Positions 38,264 to 51,569 of a stretch of DNA of 64,000 nucleotides are shown piece after piece. This DNA is from Taeniopygia guttata (taxonomy: Eukaryota > Chordata > Aves > Passeriformes > Estrildidae). The stretch is from assembly GCF_048771995.1 (NCBI RefSeq), contig NC_133024.1, positions 89,808,501-89,872,500 on the forward strand, read 5' to 3'. The notes under the pieces were generated by a model. It did not search any database. It was given only the letters and a program-made list of their open reading frames with translations, and was not told the origin of the DNA. Position 1 is the first letter of the stretch. Every line of letters begins with the position of its first letter. The translations under genes were made by a program, and so were the position numbers.

Positions 38264-41200
38264 GTAGGTTTTATGTGCAAGATTCTTCTCTTCCTTCTGG
38301 TAAACTTAAAAACTGTGGTGGGGGGACACAATGTAGTTGTGTTGAAGCCAGCAGTTCTCATATGTGCTTCTAAGCCACTTTTTGGGCAGCTTTATGAGCT
38401 GGATCAAGTAGATCAAAACATTGATCCCTGTAGTTCCTGAAAATGTATGACTTCAAAGTGGTTTTGAACCAAATACTTCAAAAGGAGAAAAATTAACACA
38501 TTAACAGGAGACTTATTAATATCTAGGTGTGATGGTTACAGTGTGGTTTTGACATTGCTAATTAAAAGGGGATTCAGGTACATGGTACATTTGCTTAATC
38601 AGTGAGTTTGTCCAATTCTTTGGAAACAAGTTTTGTTTTTCTGAAATTCCTTTCTGAATTATTGTCTGCTCAGTAGATCTTGTTTCTTATCACTGTGTAC
38701 TAGCATGTATTTCATAGCAAAATGCATTTCATACTAGCAGGTATTTCATACCAGCATGTATTTTATACTAGCAAGTGTTTCAGCTGAGCCTCCCTTCCCA
38801 CAGCCAAACTTGTGTCTGCCATGCTGATCTGTATTATGATCTACTTTCTGGGAGGGCAGCCAGGACCATTGTAAGAAAGATCCATACTCTTCCCACAGAT
38901 TGTAGGAGTAGCTGCAAGTTTCCAGGTGATTTTTTCCTGCCTGTGCATGTAGTTTATTGGCTACTCTTAAAACCAGAATTTCACAGATGATGCAACTGGA
39001 ATGTGAGCCTTTCCAGCTGGTAGAGAAGAAGGTGCTACAAGGCACCTATGATTACATGCAGAGGTTTCTAATAGCACCCCTCTGAAACAAAGCCTGGCTG
39101 CTTGTACAGCACCAGCCATGCATAAGACATGTTATGCACATACAGACAGAAACACAGCATCAATCTTATCTCACAACAGAATAAAGTAGCAAGATGGCAC
39201 ATTTTGCTGTTGGTGATTTCAGCTGTATGCTGCCATCTGTCATCCAGATAACACAAGGAGCAACTTGGGTTTGTCAAAGAAACACCTCATCATCTGTGTT
39301 GCTTAGTCCATGTTTAATAAGTAGATAATTGGTCTTAATATGTGAAATTACTTCAAGATGCCACATAACCTTTAAGCTTTAAATAATCTGAGCTCAGCAC
39401 CAACGCCTTCAAAAATCCTTGTAGAATGGCACATTTTTTTTCTATAAGAATATTTTTTGAGTGTAGAGAAAATACTCCAAAGCACCTGTCCCTCTACAGG
39501 GACAACTTCCCTGGGACAAGGGTGGAAAGGAGACGGCTGCTGCTGCCCAGATCATCCTGGCCACAGAGAGAGCACTGCACAGCCTTGCTCAAAATGTGAA
39601 ATTCTGCCCTTATTCTTTCCACAGTGTGGATCATCCTCTACTACCTGGCTTTCTACGTGGTGATGTCGGGGCTGTTTGCACTCTCCATTTATTCTCTAAT
39701 GAGGACCATTAATCCCTATGAGCCGGATTACCAAGACCAGTTGAAATCCCCAGGTACCGCCAGGGCTGCGTAGGGCTGGGCTGGGCTGAGAGGCACTGGC
39801 AGAGCCCAGGGCTGAGGGGAGACAAATGTGGAATACATCTGTCAATTCTGCCCAGACAATCCCTGCAAAGTTTAACCTCTGCCTGAAAACACTTTCAGGC
39901 TTTGAAAAAAATCTGGCACATTTATTTACGTATTGATACATGGATATACTTATATATCTATATAGTTACGAATATATAATAGGAAAAAATTATTTATATC
40001 TATTATATATATATATATTCATTTATTTCATCTTGCTATAGGGACCTGTAGCAGGTCACCTTCTCTTCCCATGAGCAGGGGTCAGTCCCTGGGGAAGTCC
40101 TAGGTTCTACTCCAAGCCCCCAAGCACCACAGAGGGCTTTGGGGTACCCAGCAAGATGTAGAGGCAAGGGGCTGAGCAGCCTGGCGTGGATAGTTCTACA
40201 CTTGCCAGCACCATGGGAAGTCCCTGGGAGAGCAGGAATACCTTGACAGCAGGATGTGCTGTGCCAGTAGTCAAGGAAGTAAAAATAAGACAAAAATGTG
40301 GAATTAGAATTCAGATTTGTGGGACATGAAAAGAGATAGGGGAGATGATCAGAGAACATCAGTGTCCACTGCTAAAACTTCACACCCCAATGGCTTGTTT
40401 CCACAATGGGAGGGAAAAAAATAGTCCTAAAAATTACTCTGTCAGATGCTTTTGTATTTTGAAGTTTCCACTCCCAGTATTTAGCAAGTTTGGTGTTTGC
40501 TGGGAAAATAATTACTGTGACATCTTATGTGTGGCTTTTTCAAAAGCTGTTTCTCATGCTGCTGTATGATCTGTTTTTTTAACACGACGTGACTGTTACT
40601 GCTAACAGGTCCTGGGGAAATCCAGTGCAATTGCTGGAATGATTTTACAAGCTGTTCTTGTAATAGCATGGATATATGTGAAAAGAAAATCAGTAGCTCC
40701 ACAGGCTTTAGGGTTTTGGTTGAACAACTCACAGCTGAAGTGGTTTCTGAACATGGTTAAATGCTCCCCAAAAAGGCTGGAGGATCTTTTACATTTAGAA
40801 TGAGTCTTGATGCAGCATAATTGCTACTGTCAATTTAAATAAACAATGTGAGAGAGATGTGCCTGACATCTCTCCTCTGCTTTGTCTTCCCCTTTCCCCC
40901 TCGTAAAGGTGTAACCTTACGGCCTGATGTTTATGGGGATAGAGGACTACAAATTTATTACAACGTATCGGACAACAAAACCTGGGAAGGTTTAGTGACA
41001 ACTCTTCACACTTTTCTGACAGGTAACAATGAAGTTTCTTGCATAATACTGAAGAAAGGTGCTGCCTTATTTCCAATACTAGGTCTGAGGACCTTAAGTC
41101 AGTGCTTCCATTTTACATTTTTCCTTCTCAAATCACAGATTTTGAGTGGAAAATGCATCTTCTGAAAGGGATGAGAAAATCACCTCATGAATCTATAAAT

Positions 41201-44200
41201 CAAACGTATGTACACATCCATTAAAATCCAGGCTCTGCTTCAGGGCTTTTACTTTGTTTAATCCTAAACAGCCTTAATAAAATAGACCAATAGGAAGTGT
41301 GAAGGAATAGGGAGGACAAAGGTCTTCAAAATGAGTCTAATTTAAATTAATATAATTAATTTGTCTATGACTACAAAAATCAAAGTACCGTAATATATCT
41401 CATAAAGCATGGTGTCTTCAGGGAATACAGTCAAAATAGGTTCTGTGCTCCATTTACCTGTTCATGTCTTAGCATGTTTATATTCCTGTTGAGCCTTAGT
41501 ACTGTAATTCTTCACGTTTCTCACACACATATTGAGAAAAATCATATTTGAAATTGACTTTATATGGAGCTGTCAACATAGGCTGCCAGTCTTAACTCAA
41601 TTTAATCTATTTTGCTTTGCTTGGATATTCAGAAAAAAATACACAACAAAACAGAACCAAACCCCTAAACATCTTAAACTTTCCTTGTTCCAGCTAATCC
41701 CAACTTCACTTGAAGTACAATCTCCTATGACAGAATCTCCAGCCTGATGTTGGGATGTATAATTTGCATATGAAAAGCTTCAGAGGGAATTTTTTCCTTT
41801 CTTCTTTCATACATCTAGCATATACACCAGCTGCTCAGCATCTGAACATCAACTGCACCAATAACACCTACTTCATCCAGGACACCTTTGATGGCCCAAA
41901 TAAAACAAAACTATCCTGCAAATTCACCTCAGACATGCTTCAAAACTGCTCTGGCATCACAGATCCAACTTTTGGATTTCCAGAAGGAAAACCCTGTTTT
42001 ATTATAAAAATGAACAGGGTAAGTACAAGTTCAAGGTGCTGAGCAGAAAAAATTAAGAGTAGCTTGAGTCTCTGGTGGGGAGCTGCTGTGTCTCTGCTGC
42101 GATGGGTTCTAAACTCTGCTTTTGACTGGCAACCAAAAATCACATGCTGTTCCCTGACAGACCACTAGAGTTACCAGGGAAATCCTGAGACTTTTTCACC
42201 ATTCCTACAAAAGTTACATATAGCAGTGATCTCTGAACTGACTCTCTACAGTTTAGTTTAGTTTAGTTTAATTTAGTTTAGTTTAGTGTTAGTTTAGTTT
42301 AGTTTAGTTCATGCCTCTGTAGGGCTCTCATCCCACAAACTAGCACCTGAGTTTATTCGTGCTATACCACAGCCCTGTGCCTTCAGCTGAGGCACCAGGA
42401 TGTGACAGTAACTGATGTGGTTCCAGAGAGATGGTATCTTATTTCCCCAGGTGGCAAAGAAAATCTTTAGAAGAACCTATAAAACCAAAATTCAAACCTG
42501 GTGGATATTTTTCTCAGGGAAAACCACCAACACGTTTTTTGGAGAGTAATAAAGGAAATTTTCAATGCTTTAATTTTTTTCAGGATGTTGACAAAGGCAT
42601 AAGCACTTTATATTTCTTTTTGGGTAAAATTCTGAGCCTTCTGATTCAATTTTGGTAGAAACTGAAGAGTTCAAGTTCCCCTCCAGTTTCTGATGGACAA
42701 AACCACTGTATTTTTTGCTTGGCTTGCACCTTAGGCATTTCCAAAAATCTAGGCAAGCCCTAATTGAGAGCAGATCTCTGCCCCTGACTCTGGCTGGTGA
42801 AACAAGCGTTTTCCAGAAATGTTTTCTTTAGCTAGGCTGGGTGCCACCCCCAGCAGGGAAAAGATGTGGATAGAGACCAAGGGGCTTCACCTCCTTTCAT
42901 TTTTGCCTCTACAGGATGCAATCCCACTAGTTTTGTAGCATCAAACCAACCTGAGGGTTTTTCTGCCAAAACCAAGGTTTTCTAAGACAGATAAGGTCAA
43001 AAGCATGGGTATTCAGCTTTTCCTTAACTGGCACACAATTCATTGCTTTAAGAGACCCCTGGCTGCCTGGGCATCAGCAAGGGCAGGTGGTATGTCTGGG
43101 TAAATGAGCTGGACTCGGAGGAGGTGCTGTGCTACTTGCTCTGACCAGCCCAGAGCCTATCAGCAGTGCTCATCCCAGGCAATGCCGAGTCCTGCTTCCT
43201 AAATATCCAGCCACAACAGTTTTTCACCTACATAAATGAGATTATTTGAGAGAATCTTACACAGGAACATATTAAACATCCTTTGAAGCTCAGCTCTCAA
43301 ATAATTGATTGCCCAGGTTTATCTCAAAACAATTTCCAAAATGACCAAATATGTTTTCTTTTTCAGATTATCAAGTTTTACCCAGGCAATGGCACTGCAC
43401 CAAGGGTGAACTGCACATATGTGGTAAGGGTATGAGGGCTGGGTCTCACACATTTCAAGCACTGCAGCTTTGAGAGCAAGCAAGTGCAGTGGTGACCAGA
43501 AAAAAACCCTTGAAGCTCTGAAAATCAGATACCAAATACTTGGAATATTCTCAGTTCTGTGCCAGTTCTTGCACCAGCTGATATGCTAAGGAAAAAAACT
43601 GCAAGTTTGCTTTATTTAAATCACCTGAAAAATTGCATTTTCGGGCTGCAGAGAACATTTGCTGTTTACTTTCAATTCCTGCAGTGACGTTCACATCTCA
43701 GTGCAGCTCCCTCAGGCCCTCAGCACCGAATTCCCAGCTGCTATCAAAGGACACTTGCCTGCTTTTCTTGGCAATAGTAACAGCGGGACATGCCCACTTT
43801 TATTTGAAAAATAAGACTGGTGCTAAACATCCTGCTGAACTTGAGCTTTATAACACACACTTAGCAGCCCTAAAACACTTGTCTGGGGCTGGCCGATGAT
43901 GTGCTCACCAGAGCTTCTTCCTCTCTGGTTTTACGCACAGGACGAGGAGTCGCTCCCGCTGGAGGCGGACTATTACCCTGTGAATGGCACCTTCAGCCTG
44001 CACTACTTCCCCTACTACGGGAAAAAGGCCCAGGTGGGTGCTGCTGTACTTAGCTTTTCTTCCTCTTTATGTCAGGTGAAACATATGAAGTATCTCTGCA
44101 ATCCTATGAGAACTGGAAAGGCTATTTCCAAACTGGTAATGTCAAATTTAAGTATTTTCTTTTTAATTTTTTTTTGTTTTTCTTCTTCTAGCCCAGCTAC

Positions 44201-44350
44201 AGCAATCCCTTGGTAGCTGTGAAATTTCTCAACATTACAAGGAATGTAGAAGTTAAAATAGTGTGCAAAGTCATTGGAGCTGGAATTACCTACAATGTTC
44301 ATGATCCATATGAAGGCAAAGTGGAATTTAAACTGAAAATAGAAGACTGA
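38152..44350 (+). CDS. ATP4B: ATP4B, gastric H+/K+-ATPase beta subunit (complete, 7 coding exons)
   Basis: This is the beta subunit of the P-type proton pump that acidifies the stomach. It chaperones the catalytic alpha subunit (ATP4A) and protects it on the apical and tubulovesicular membranes of acid-secreting cells. Seven exons join in phase to a 287-residue type II membrane protein. Residues 1-37 are the cytosolic tail, about 38-63 are one membrane segment ([19 protein letters not shown]), and the rest is luminal. Six luminal cysteines (131, 152, 162, 178, 201, 260) match the three disulfides of the family. The [11 protein letters not shown] motif and the [12 protein letters not shown]-terminus are near-identical to mammals. 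Ten N-glycosylation sequons are present (N99, 103, 130, 133, 146, 161, 193, 200, 219, 249). Length is close to the mammalian 291. The start was chosen by homology to MAALQEKK-type N-termini. Residue 20 is Phe where mammals have Tyr. It lies tail to tail with TFDP1, as in human. Confidence 0.97.
38699..38783. repeat. 17-bp tandem repeat, 5 copies, ATP4B intron 1
   Basis: Five contiguous 17-bp units with consensus ACTAGCATGTATTTCAT and two to six differences per copy, with no indels. It is a small decayed minisatellite. Confidence 0.9.
39625..39753 (+). CDS. ATP4B: ATP4B coding exon 2 (membrane segment)
   Basis: 129 bases, acceptor TTCCACAG, donor GTACCG. It encodes V38-P80, with the single membrane helix and the conserved YQDQLKSPG stretch. 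Confidence 0.96.
40909..41022 (+). CDS. ATP4B: ATP4B coding exon 3
   Basis: 114 bases, acceptor GTAAAG, donor GTAACA. It encodes [19 protein letters not shown] through FLT and carries sequons N99 and N103. Confidence 0.96.
41819..42018 (+). CDS. ATP4B: ATP4B coding exon 4 (four cysteines)
   Basis: 200 bases, acceptor ACATCTAG, donor GTAAGT. It encodes A119-R185, with Cys131, 152, 162 and 178 and the [15 protein letters not shown] block. Confidence 0.97.
42250..42309. repeat. (GTTTA)n pentanucleotide repeat, ATP4B intron 4
   Basis: About twelve GTTTA units with one ATTTA variant and one GTGTTA interruption. Confidence 0.93.
43367..43423 (+). CDS. ATP4B: ATP4B coding exon 5
   Basis: 57 bases, acceptor TTTTTCAG, donor GTAAGG. 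It encodes 19 residues, [19 protein letters not shown], with Cys201 and sequons N193 and N200. Confidence 0.95.
43941..44033 (+). CDS. ATP4B: ATP4B coding exon 6
   Basis: 93 bases, acceptor TACGCACAG, donor GTGGGT. It encodes 31 residues from [13 protein letters not shown] to YYGKKAQ. The acidic linker before YYP is about six residues shorter than in human. Confidence 0.95.
44192..44350 (+). CDS. ATP4B: ATP4B coding exon 7 with stop
   Basis: 159 bases including TGA at 44348-44350; acceptor TTCTTCTAG. It encodes [12 protein letters not shown] through FKLKIED, with Cys260 and sequon N249. Confidence 0.96.
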   Translation, partial: PSYSNPLVAVKFLNITRNVEVKIVCKVIGAGITYNVHDPYEGKVEFKLKIED

Positions 44351-44990
44351 GCAGCAACAGAGACAATTCTGAAAAATGTATGAGCAGTAAACTTAACTAT
44401 TATCACACTCATCCATATTTATTTTCTCACTATGGTTCCCATATAAATTACAGTACAAAGAGACATTTTATACTGCAAGATGGCCTACAGAGCTAAAAAT
44501 CAAGATCCTACTCTCAGTGTGTAAAGATGAAGATTATCTCAATGTACATAGCTTAATATTTCATGGCTACAGGATGCTGCTGCCTTCATGCAAATAATTG
44601 TACAAAATAAGTTTCCCCCAAACGGTGCAGCTGTGCCTTCAAAGAACATAAGCAGAGACTCAATCATTTTCAAACCATAATAAATAATTGATGTATGATA
44701 CTAAAGCTTGGTTATTGAGAAATTAGATAGCTTGAAAAGGAAATCAATACTTGGAAATACGAGCAAGTAATTACATTTTCAATCTCTCTTGTATAGGATG
44801 TATAAAAATGTATTAAAATTATCTGTATCCCAATGTGTTGGCTTTTTTCACTAGGCAGCTGAACCAGATTTCTTTAGCTGACAAATCAATGACTGCAAAA
44901 GAAGTGAACTTGAAATCTGTCCTCTAGCTCACAGATTTCACTGTACTACTTACCTCTATGTATATAACCTAATAAAAATGACTGGCAAGA
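44351..44990 (+). other. ATP4B: ATP4B 3'UTR (probable)
   Basis: AT-rich sequence after the stop with two AATAAA signals, at 44679-44684 and 44971-44976. Cleavage about 15-25 bases after either would end the mRNA. Which one is used cannot be told from sequence. Confidence 0.6.
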
Positions 44991-47900
44991 CTGTAACATC
45001 CAGTTACATCCAGGAAACTGTTCATTTAACTAGAGGCTGTAATTTGTGGGGTTTTTCTTTGTTTGGTATTTTCCTGTTGTTTAGTGTTTGTTGGTTTTGT
45101 GATGGTTTTATTTGTGTTATCCAGTAGAATAGCCCCATATTGTAATGATAAATTTTGGGTTACTCAGAGTAATCTGGAAGATGCTGAAATCACACTAAAT
45201 CTTTAAAAGAATCTAAACTTTGAGAAGTCTGATTGTATCACTTATGACAGAAAGAAACAGGATTGTTGTGTCTGTATAGTAGGTTTATGTTACCTGAGTC
45301 CAGGATGCTCCACCCAGAAAATAAGCACTGCACACAATTAAAAAACCTCCCAAAACCTTAAAGAGCAGAAATCATTTTACACCTTCACTGCCTGGACATT
45401 TCAGAAAGCAAGAAGATGTAACAGGTCACCTCCTGTACTACAGCACCATTCAGCCAGCCAGCTTGTAGACAGAATCCATTTGAAGGGGAATATTTAATCT
45501 TCAAAGCCACAAATGATATTTGAGCCTTTCTTAGAAAAATTCTGCATTTCAAAAACAGGAATAAAATGCTTCCTCATATAAAAATTTTTTTCCCCCTGGC
45601 TTTTCCTGTTTCAATTTTTACAGTGTGGCTTTGCTTTTCTTCTAAGAGACAATGAAAATCAATTTTATATCCTTTTTGGAACACAGGTCTCCCCCCTGTG
45701 CATCTTTCCAAAATAACATGGAAAACAATAAAATACTTTTGATAACAAAATAGTAACTCATGTTCAAGATTGGTTAAATGTTGTCTACAAACAGAACATT
45801 TAAATATTTCCAAGAACTCTTCCCTTGATGCTCTAACAAGGGCAGACTTTCTGCTTGACTGTTTTTAGTATCTACAGCTGATACTAAAATTGCCCAGCTC
45901 ATTGCACAGGAATATGCTGAACAAATTCCCTATGGATTGTGTGCAAAGCTACAGCTTCAGAACAACAGCCTAGACCAGCTTCACAGAAAAGTCCTGTGAT
46001 GGGATGAATAGAGAAAAGGGAAGTGTCCCTGTGTTGACCAAACAATGATGCATTCTGACATCAAAAAAAGATCCACCAAATCTGGTTCTCTAAGTACAAA
46101 GATTGCCATCCTGAAGTTAAATGTTTCTTGAATCTCTAGCCATCTGAGATCACTCCCTTTCTTTATTGAAATCAGAAATAAAAGAAGGAGCAAGGTTTGT
46201 GGCTAGTGTAGCTGAAGCAGGAAAGTGTAGTTAGCATTAGCCTGCTCAAACCCCAATTGCAAGCACACTTAAATAGCAGAATGCCCACCATGCAAATACT
46301 TTGTAATACTAATTACTGCAGGCACAGCCCAACACTACATGCAAGCATGTCATCTAGTGAGCACAGCTGCACTTGGGAGGCATACTAACGACAGAACAAG
46401 ATACAGATCAAAATAAGCACATGGGAAGGAAAACAGGCAGGGCATCCTGCCCAAGGCACAAGAAGCATGACTGACAAAAGCTAAACAAGCTAAAAAGCAG
46501 CTGAATCCATGGGAGGGAAGCCAAGAAGCAGGAAACACCAGCAATTAGAGCAAAGAAATTAAGAGACATTTCCTCTCTCTAAGAGCCCTCCAGCCTCATC
46601 ACCTCCACCCAGAGACTGAGAGGACCTCGGCCACCAGTGCCAGCTGAACAGCAGCAGCTGCAAGTTACTGTGCAGTCACAGTTAATTTAGTGTTAGAGAC
46701 TGACAAGTGCTACAGACTAACAGTTGTACACACACAGCAATAATTACTGCTATGCAGGAGCTAACATTAACACAAAGCTTATTAAAGAATCAATTGAAAA
46801 GCTTTGTTTTCAAATTTGAAACCAGACACATTTAGCAGTCTTTTGCGCACTTTCACTGCAGGAGTCCAATTCCCTAAGAGAGTGATACACATGCATTCAA
46901 AAACATATATACATATACATATCTAGGTGTATGTAGATATCATCATATACACAGATTATACATAACTTCAGCTGCAACAGTACCAGTAATTGATTAGATC
47001 AAACAATATAATCGGGGAAAAAAACGGAGAAACAGAAGCAGCAGATTTAAGAATGAGTTGCAAGCAAATGCAAATTCCTGAGTTTAGCTAGATAAACTAA
47101 ACTAGCAGATGAACTAGGATGGGGATGGATGGTTAGTCCATGCCTCTGGAGCAGTGGAGGGGCCAGGAAGGCAGTATCAGAGACCACACAGTGGCTCTCA
47201 GTGCCAGACTCTGCTGTTTTTTCCTACCAGCTGTGCAACAGCAAGGTTACCCAGGAGAAAAGGCATGGAGAAGGCAAAATAGGCCATGAAACTAACACAC
47301 TAACACCATGAATTTTTATATCAAGTAAAATTTAGTTTCCAGTCTTATCTGCTTAAGTTATTAAATAAAACTCTTGAAAATTAGTGTGAAGAGAACATAA
47401 ACACAGCAGCTGCTTTGAGATGCACTTTCCACACCTCCTTCTTATCAGTATTCATGACAGTGGTAAATTACTGAAGTGTAAAGTCCTAATGTCTGTTATT
47501 AAAATAACACAGTGGAGAAAAACATGGAATACAAGCACCTTGATGCTTAAAGGGCTTTGTGCTATGGCTATGAGACTACAGCAAGGTAAAAGCTTCCTCT
47601 ACCTTTCAGAATTGCCAAGTACTAGATATTAATAATTGAGTCTTTACTTAATGGTCTCATATGATGCCATTGCTATTGCACTTGGGAATTCCTCCCACCA
47701 TTTCACAGAGCTGTTTTTAATCTCTTACCTGTAATAAAAGTCAAGAAGAAATTGATTCTGCAACAAATAAAGCTGTCTAACCATGTGCTACTTTCAGTAA
47801 TTGGATGTAAAGTAACAGCTACATCAATAATGCTTGCAGAAAGTATTTCCTACTGTGCACCTAAGCTCCCTTCACAAGCTTCATTTCTTTCAGGCACAAA

Positions 47901-50230
47901 AACTCAAGCTCAAAGATTTTATTTTGTTTAAAGTAAAATACATATGTGCACGAAGGAAAAGGTGCCCTTTTCTTCAATTTGATTGGAAAGACTCTTTTCA
48001 ATGGGGATGAAGACTTTTCACTTTTCTTCCAAATTTTTTTTTACCAGAGTAATAACAATGGATGCACTGAACTTCTCATTATTTTAAGAACAGAAATTAG
48101 GCTGAAAATACCCTTTTTAGGATCCTGCTATACCTCCTCTCAGAAAGAACTGAATTCTGGAGAAACACTTGGCACAACACCATTCATTAATGTGTATATT
48201 TACACGCAGTCCTGCTATTACCAGTGTGGGAATGCGGTCATTCCAATAAAAATATGTTCCAGCAGCTTATTACTATCTTCAACTAGGTAACTCATTTTAA
48301 TTACTGATTTCAAGTTCCAATTCTTAAATCTTTTGCCACTTTTCCCCAGATATTGATGAGCCTGTTGAAATGATATATTTTGTGTGACCTGACACAAATC
48401 CATTAATTTCTGCATTTCATCCCTTTTTATTAAACAAGCCAAAATAAGACTTCTTTAAGTCTCATAGCGATTTTGACCTTTGGAATAAAATAATTGGGGG
48501 AAGGGCTTTTTTTCTGAGTCTTTCCTGATTTTTCCAACATCCTTTTGAAATTATGCTAACAAGCATGCAGCTGCTCACTGCTGGTCTCACTGAATGTAAA
48601 AACATTTTCCAATCCATTATTAGTTTTACCCACACATCCAAATTCAGATTAGCTAGTTCCTTACAAAACAGTGTAGGACATATGCAGAGTTACAATCTTC
48701 ATTGACACCATCAATCATTTTTAGGATCCTACATTTCCAGCAAAGCCTTTCCTCCTGCAAGTGTACCTTTAATCCTTTCTTCACAAGATGTGGAGTTTAA
48801 CCACAACATTTTTGGACGTGACCTGCTTGCCAAACAATTCACATTAATATCTCCTCTTCATTGTTTACTTCTTTTCTAACCACTGCTACTTCAGAGTATT
48901 TTTAAATTTTCTTCGGGTTATTGAAGAAATTGTTAAGCAGGAGTACAATATTACTTGGTGCAGCTTGTTCAGTCGGTGACGATGCCACAAAAATGATTCA
49001 GCAGTAAATAGTTCATAATCCCTTAATATACAATCTGGAAGTATTGTAAAACATATTTAAAATCAGAATGCAATGAAATTAAAAAGGTTTAAATATGCTG
49101 AAGCATAGCCATCGTTTCCTTAACCAGTTAAACATTTGCAATCTCCTCCCATATTCATTTGATAAGACCTATTCTGTACTTTGTCATTAACAATTAATCT
49201 TCTAGGCTTCTAATTTTCTTCTAGCTGTTTCTTTCTTTCTAATACAAGATTCAGGGCTGATCTCAAGCTGTCTAGACCACACACATTTGGACAGGACTTC
49301 CTCACATCTTTGACAATTTTTATTTTTCACACTTAAAAAACTGGCACTCTAGCATTATTTTAGTCTGTAAGAATTATTCTAAACTTCATTAAAAATCAGC
49401 AGAAGTTGCCCTTAATTACTGGAGCTGCCTTTTTTAAGAGTATGTGCTTACTGTTCTGCTTTATTTTTAATAAGTTCTCTCAAGTTTACATGAATAAAGA
49501 ACAGGAATCTGCCTGAAGTCTGCAACCTTGCTGTCTTTTTAACATGCTACAATGCAGATGTTCTTATCAGGTAGGGCTGATGAAACTGCACTATTTATAG
49601 CAATGTACCATGATGTGTACACAGCAACCTAATAACAGAAAATCAAAATTTTCAGCCTAAGTTTGGATTTCAACATGTTGGAAATATCCAAAAATTTAAC
49701 AAAAGATCATGGCAGAACAAATAAATGCATTTGTAATTGGTATTACACAGGTGACTTTCAATTAACACCAGCCTCTCTTCTTTATTCTTTTCCACATGAG
49801 AACATTATGCCTTTACCACAGCTATGCTGTGCATCAATAATCATCATGATTTTCTCCAATTGTTGTTTCACAAAGTGCTGACATTCACGGAATGTGAGGA
49901 CAGCAGGTCCCAAGTGAGCGAGAGGCAGATGGTGCTAGTGAGAACCATCATCACGCCAGACAGGAAATTCCAGTGTAATCAAAGGCTTGAAGTCAGAAAC
50001 ACCCATGCATTGCTGCTTGTTGCTCTTCCTCATTCTGCTCGCAGCATCAGTCTTAGAAACCTCATCTTGAATACAGTCTTCACTTCTACCTGCTCATTTA
50101 ATCACCTTTTCCATCGGTTTGAACCTTTGAGCTTCCAATCATTTTCTGACGAGTCTGGCAAGCTAGATGACCCACTTGTTAGTCTGTTCCCAACACTGAC
50201 ATTTTCTAACATATTTTTTCTTTTCTTTGT

Positions 50231-50675
50231 CTCTCTGAGATCCATAAGGTAACTCGAGCTGGAAGGCATCTCACGCTGTCTCCCATCCAATCTCTGCTCA
50301 AAGCATGCTCAGCCGTGAGGTCAGACCCTACATTGCTTAGGGCTTTTCTTCTGTCTGGTCTTGAAAACTCTAAGGATCGAGTCAGCACAACCTCTCTGGG
50401 CAGCCTGTTCCACAGCTTGACATCCCAAGTTGCTCCTCAGATTCAGCTGGAAACTCTCCCATTTCAAATTCTGTGTGTTGTTTATTCATCCTGTCCTCAC
50501 ACACCCCTGTGCACTGGCTCCACCTTTGCAATAACCTTCCTGCGGCACTGCAAGGCTGCCATTAGGTCTCCTGAGGCTGCTTCTTTTCCAGGCTGAACAA
50601 GTTGCTCTCCCTCAGCCTGTCCTCATACAGCAGCTGCTCTAGCCCACTGAACATTTTGGTAACCCACCAGAATCC
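50231..50675 (-). repeat. CR1 LINE 3' region (antisense)
   Basis: It reads 'tcccatccaatctctgctcaaagcatg ... cctctctgggcagcctgttccacagcttgac ... ctccctcagcctgtcctcatacagcagctgctctagccc', the classical reverse-complement CR1 3' region of a 5'-truncated copy. The terminal tail is degraded. Confidence 0.88.
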
Positions 50676-51569
50676 ATGGAAGCTCAAGGACAAACCAAAG
50701 GTAAGTAAAAACCCTAGACAAACCTTAAATCCTAAATTCAGAAAACAATGACACGAAAAGGCTGCTCTCAATGTGCTGGCTCATCTTTGCTTTTCCTGGT
50801 AAATTAATGACAATTAAGGTTTCAACAATAAAGTGTGCGTGATAGTAGCCTCATCCTTCTGGAAGTAAACAGGGCTGAGAAGTGGTGACAAGCTGTTAAC
50901 TCAATGTAGTCGTAAAGACAAATGGCCTACTACACTTCTCACAAGCAGACAAGAGAAAGGAAATTCCCACAGTAAACAATTCTCTATCTGGGAATTGGTA
51001 TATCTGGTGGTACGCTGTCCTTTGTACTGGTCATCATTCCAGTAGTGTTACATCATGTTGGCTGGTTTTGGTTTTTTGGGTTTTTTTTAAACTTTTGCCC
51101 ATTCTACATTAAAGTAGCATCAAATTTTCAGATTTGTCATTCATATGAAGATTTTATAACCTATATATTCACTGATTAAGGAATGAGGAGATTTGTGACA
51201 GTACATCCTTTCATTAAATATTCATCCTTTCATTCAAATAAATAAATGGGCATTTGTCAAGGGTTAGTACCCTATCAGCTACATTTACTTTTTTTTTTTC
51301 TTCTCTGCAACAGTTGCTTCTCTTCATTGAAGGAAAGTTCAAATAAAAAAACAAAACCTGTAAGTTTCTGAAGTTGTAACTGCTTCTCTTTGGTTAAGAC
51401 AAATTCCTATGGGAAATGCAAAGCAGACTATTTGTTAAACAGTTCAAGAAATCCTTAACTTGCTATACATCCCAAAATAGACAGACTTTCACAGCTCAGG
51501 AACACTTTAGAAAGCGCAAAAGATGCACACTGCTCCCAGAACTTAGCTGCAGGACCATCTCAGAGGCAT

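Larger units (their letters stand above)
38264..43940. other. ATP4B introns 1-5: non-coding content
   Basis: Introns carry a 17-bp tandem repeat in intron 1 (38699-38783), AT-rich simple sequence in intron 2 (about 39940-40020) and a GTTTA pentamer array in intron 4 (42250-42309). No nested gene or intact mobile element is seen. Confidence 0.7.

Noticed and set aside
42250-42309. Regular GTTTA units considered as a CRISPR-like or regulatory array
   Set aside because: Units are contiguous with no spacers; a plain pentanucleotide microsatellite in an intron.
49824-50252. 142-codon plus-strand frame between ATP4B and TFDP1
   Set aside because: The end overlaps the CR1 copy and there is no protein signature.
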